From Chitinivibrionales bacterium (lineage in GTDB: Bacteria > Fibrobacterota > Chitinivibrionia > Chitinivibrionales > WJMI01): DNA of 7,833 bases. Below, piece by piece: positions 5,494-7,833 of this stretch (positions are counted from its first letter, which is position 1; every line of letters starts with the position of its first letter). Under the pieces are notes generated by a model. That model saw only the letters and a program-made list of their open reading frames with translations, did no database searches and was not told where the DNA came from. The stretch covers positions 1-7,833 of the forward strand of contig WJJU01000417.1 of NCBI GenBank assembly GCA_014729595.1, read 5' to 3'. A program made the position numbers and the translations under genes.

Positions 5494-7380
5494 ATGCGGC
5501 ACGCACCATGGAGGGGATACTTCATTTTGACGGTAGGCGTCAGCCTGCTAGTGTGGGGGATGGGATGTGATGAAACGCAGAATCCGGTAGCGGGAACCCA
5601 GGATTTTAATTATACGCAGGGTTCAACAAAAGCGGAGGTAGTGGTGCGGGTTCTCGACAAGAGGACGAAGGCACCCCTGCAAGACGCTCGCGTTGAAATT
5701 CTGGGAGCATCTTGGGGAACGACCGATACCGGCGGGGTAGTCGAGTTCGGCGAGACTGAAATCGGTTGGTACCTTGTGAAAATCAGCAAAGACGGATACG
5801 AGGGGGTCATTGATTACGTTGGTGTTGAATTGGATGAAAGCAGCAACGACGTTCCCGTACCTCAACGGAACTTTAAAACGTTCTATCTACCGAAACGCGG
5901 CATTGCACTCAAGGGCAGGGTTTTTTACAGGGATAAAAACGGCGATAAGCAAGCGGCGAATAATGTCGCCGTTGAATTGAAGCTTAAAGAATACACCATT
6001 TCCTCCCATGCCGTCCCCCCCAACGATAATTCATCGTGGGGGTACTCTTCAGGTGAGGGCTCAGGCGGGTATCATTCCGTTGCCGTTTATTCCGACAACG
6101 GGTATTCAACGCCGATAAGATACGCGGTCACCGCCGAATCTGGTGAATACCTGATAGCCAACCTTCCCGAGCAAGTAGCCTATGACCTTTCGTTTAGGCC
6201 CGCCAAGATAGATGGAAAAACTTACTCGTACTCCTCAACACTAATCGAGTGGGGTTCAACAGCTCCCGATACAGTATTCGCCAACGTCGTGGTAATGACG
6301 GAGGCGGAGCGCGCCGCATTCTACGTGCTTTCAGATAATTTCGAAACGCTGAAAAGCGATGACCCTCTAATTCTCACCTTCTCCGAATCAGTTGACACGT
6401 CAGCATTTACGGATGACAGTGTGCGAGTAACCAAATCCGCCAAATCAATCCTGATCACCACCTCATGGGCGTCCGACAACACCCAATTGCGCATACGTCC
6501 TTTTGACGGCGCCTGGGCACGGAATATAATATACCAAATTACCCTCCACGGGCTGGAAGCGCATTCGGGAGCGACACTATATGCACCGGAGTACGCCGGC
6601 GAATATTTCTCAGTTTCGCGGAGTGGAGTACTCGGCGACGTGGAAAATGTGCGCTACCGTCTTAGCAATTCCGATGAGGACACCGCCAAAGTGGATCACA
6701 ATACCGAATGGATCTATCTATTCTGGTCGCCACTGGGAAACGCCAACGAATACGATGTTTACCTTAAACGCAGCGACGATTCGGAGTGGGTGCTTCACGA
6801 TTCCAACTACGGAAACGCCTACTACCCAAACAAAACCGATACGATCAGAGCGGTGAACACGGCGAACTTCTTTACCGGTGGTGAATCCGTCCGTTTGATG
6901 GTGCTGGGAAAGAACGCCGACGGCCGCTCGCCGATCGGTTCCGCGACAATTCTCGAGGTGACGGACGAAACCGAACCGGAGATCTACAACTTACGATCGA
7001 CCATATCCAACTGCAATCGAGAGAATTCTTCCACCTCCGACACGGTCTACGCGGCGATCGGTACCGGGAGTTATAATTACTACTACGACGCACTCACTTC
7101 GGAAGCCCTTGATACCACCAAGTATCCCGACATTGAAGTACGCGAAGGAGGCGTATATACGTCGTACTACTCACAATACGGAGATTCCGGCTATGCGGTA
7201 CCGGCGGCGAACTGTTCCTGGCGTTGGATGGGAACGACAAATGGAGTGCTGAGTGTTATTATCGAGGCCGGCAAAGATGCATCGTATGATTCAATATTAG
7301 TCGATTTTTCGGAGATAACCGACATGGCCGGCAACAAACCCGATACCACGGAAGTGATTGTCGTAGAGACACGCCCTTAG
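5494..7380 (+). CDS. Large putative lipoprotein with Ig-like/CarboxypepD-regulatory-like and Big/FN3-like domains
   Basis: A 628-residue exported protein. Residues 1-25 form a lipoprotein signal (basic start, hydrophobic ILTVGVSLLV, then WGMGC). C25 is the likely lipidated cysteine, although G at -3 is a weak lipobox. Domain guesses are: about 46-132 carboxypeptidase-regulatory-like (VVRVLDKRTKAPLQDARV then GTTDTGG, the typical turn); about 138-268 a second, larger domain of this type with an S/G/Y-rich insertion (170-205); about 275-374 Big_5/SbsA-like Ig fold; about 380-490 FN3-like (WSPLGNANEYDVYL); and about 495-628 a last Big-like domain with DMAGNKPDT (610-618). C507 and C574 are the only cysteines of the last domain and could form a disulfide. 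AGGAGGAG 7 nt upstream supports the ATG at 5494. It contains no catalytic motif I recognise and probably acts in adhesion, surface display or scaffolding. It appears to be transcribed alone. Confidence 0.83.
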   Translation: MRHAPWRGYFILTVGVSLLVWGMGCDETQNPVAGTQDFNYTQGSTKAEVVVRVLDKRTKAPLQDARVEILGASWGTTDTGGVVEFGETEIGWYLVKISKDGYEGVIDYVGVELDESSNDVPVPQRNFKTFYLPKRGIALKGRVFYRDKNGDKQAANNVAVELKLKEYTISSHAVPPNDNSSWGYSSGEGSGGYHSVAVYSDNGYSTPIRYAVTAESGEYLIANLPEQVAYDLSFRPAKIDGKTYSYSSTLIEWGSTAPDTVFANVVVMTEAERAAFYVLSDNFETLKSDDPLILTFSESVDTSAFTDDSVRVTKSAKSILITTSWASDNTQLRIRPFDGAWARNIIYQITLHGLEAHSGATLYAPEYAGEYFSVSRSGVLGDVENVRYRLSNSDEDTAKVDHNTEWIYLFWSPLGNANEYDVYLKRSDDSEWVLHDSNYGNAYYPNKTDTIRAVNTANFFTGGESVRLMVLGKNADGRSPIGSATILEVTDETEPEIYNLRSTISNCNRENSSTSDTVYAAIGTGSYNYYYDALTSEALDTTKYPDIEVREGGVYTSYYSQYGDSGYAVPAANCSWRWMGTTNGVLSVIIEAGKDASYDSILVDFSEITDMAGNKPDTTEVIVVETRP

Positions 7381-7413
7381 CGACCATCGACCGCGGCATA
7401 AGACCGTATCGAG

Positions 7414-7449
7414 CCGAACGGGGGAAATAATGCGTTTTCCTCCGTTCGG
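7414..7449 (+). terminator. Terminator-like hairpin after lipoprotein gene
   Basis: CCGAACGG (7414-7421) with CCGTTCGG (7442-7449) is extended inward by a G-U pair and GGAAA/TTTCC, giving 14 pairs around an 8-nt loop, 33 bp after the stop. Only TTT (7452-7454) follows, so the U-tract is weak. The stem is strong enough to act as a transcript end for the lipoprotein gene. Confidence 0.55.
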
Positions 7450-7833
7450 AGTTTGCCTTCACTCTTACCGCGGCGTCCGTCCGGTCAACTGTATTCGATA
7501 GGGTCGCTACGGCGGAAAAGCGCTTATTAAATAAAAATTGCCTTTCCAATGACTCATTGCCCGAAAGATTGGTATCGGCATACACCCACATACCACATTC
7601 GGCAATGCCCGGTCCGGTATATGTCGCCTCACGTACTCGTTCATAAAGTTTCGGGCTTTTTATCACCGTCAGAAATTGATGAGCCTGACTACGAATAAAA
7701 CCGATACCGCGTATAATTGCCGAAAGTGAGTGCGCAACGGGCGAAAATCCCGCCTTACGTCCTCCGCCGGTTGAGGTTGAGAGAGGCTCCCTCGAGCCCG
7801 GAGTCGGACGCGAGGCATGAAAACGACTTTTCA
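7450..7833. other. Unassigned right end, one minus-strand frame open to the edge
   Basis: No gene can be supported. On the minus strand one frame runs without a stop from the window edge to 7259, about 190 codons, with a GTG at 7666. It has no ribosome binding site and no recognisable motif, and it runs antisense through the lipoprotein hairpin and last 40 codons, so it is probably spurious or a remnant. Small hairpins occur at 7738-7752 (CGGG/CCCG) and 7785-7798 (GGCTC/GAGCC). TATAAT at 7712-7717 on the plus strand has no good -35; a gene may start beyond the window. Confidence 0.4.

Noticed and set aside
5305..5594. 11-bp repeat CCGGTAGCGGG at 5305 and 5584 as a duplicated site
   Set aside because: A few 11-mer repeats are expected by chance in a window this size, and the second copy is ordinary coding sequence.
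7711..7717. TATAAT at the right end as a promoter
   Set aside because: The -10 is perfect but no acceptable -35 lies at normal spacing and no gene starts within the window.
7710..7833. tRNA or tmRNA in the hairpin-rich right end
   Set aside because: No T-loop consensus, no cloverleaf and no tmRNA start; only short 4-5 bp stems.

Overview
The window reads as chromosomal DNA of a didermal (Gram-negative-type) bacterium with mid-range GC. Three things point that way: a long lipoprotein with a lipobox, an exported bactofilin-like beta-helix protein with a membrane anchor, and a PilZ protein. Multi-domain Ig-like lipoproteins and LytS/LytTR pairs are common in the FCB/Fibrobacterota part of the tree, but that placement is only a guess. 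I see no transposase, integrase, tRNA, rRNA or CRISPR array.

Left end (1-1280): the C-terminal part of a membrane-anchored family-2 glycosyltransferase, cut by the window start, faces a small PilZ (c-di-GMP receptor) gene on the other strand. Only 13 bp separate their 3' ends. The PilZ gene has a clear Shine-Dalgarno sequence and a good sigma70-type promoter on the minus strand. Together they suggest an envelope or exopolysaccharide locus with c-di-GMP input, though convergent orientation means they are not one operon.

1280-2024 is a long non-coding stretch rich in inverted and direct repeats. It could hold a structured RNA, but I match it to no known family.

2025-5075 is the most coherent unit. 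A LytS/YehU-type membrane histidine kinase overlaps by 4 nt a LytTR response regulator. Directly after the regulator's stop codon lie three direct 9-bp repeats (consensus RCCRYTCAT) whose starts are exactly 21 bp apart. This matches the known LytTR operator layout (9-bp repeats separated by 12 bp). The next gene, about 95 bp downstream, encodes an exported bactofilin-like beta-helix fused to a multi-pass membrane domain. The simplest reading is a local circuit in which the kinase and regulator control the bactofilin-like gene through this operator.

5076-5493 is non-coding, with a perfect 13-bp hairpin after the bactofilin-like gene and a small GGA-loop hairpin shortly before the next gene. 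5494-7380 encodes a large putative lipoprotein built of Ig-like/carboxypeptidase-regulatory-like and Big/FN3-like domains, followed by a terminator-like hairpin. The last ~380 bp contain no gene I can support, although one minus-strand frame stays open to the window edge.
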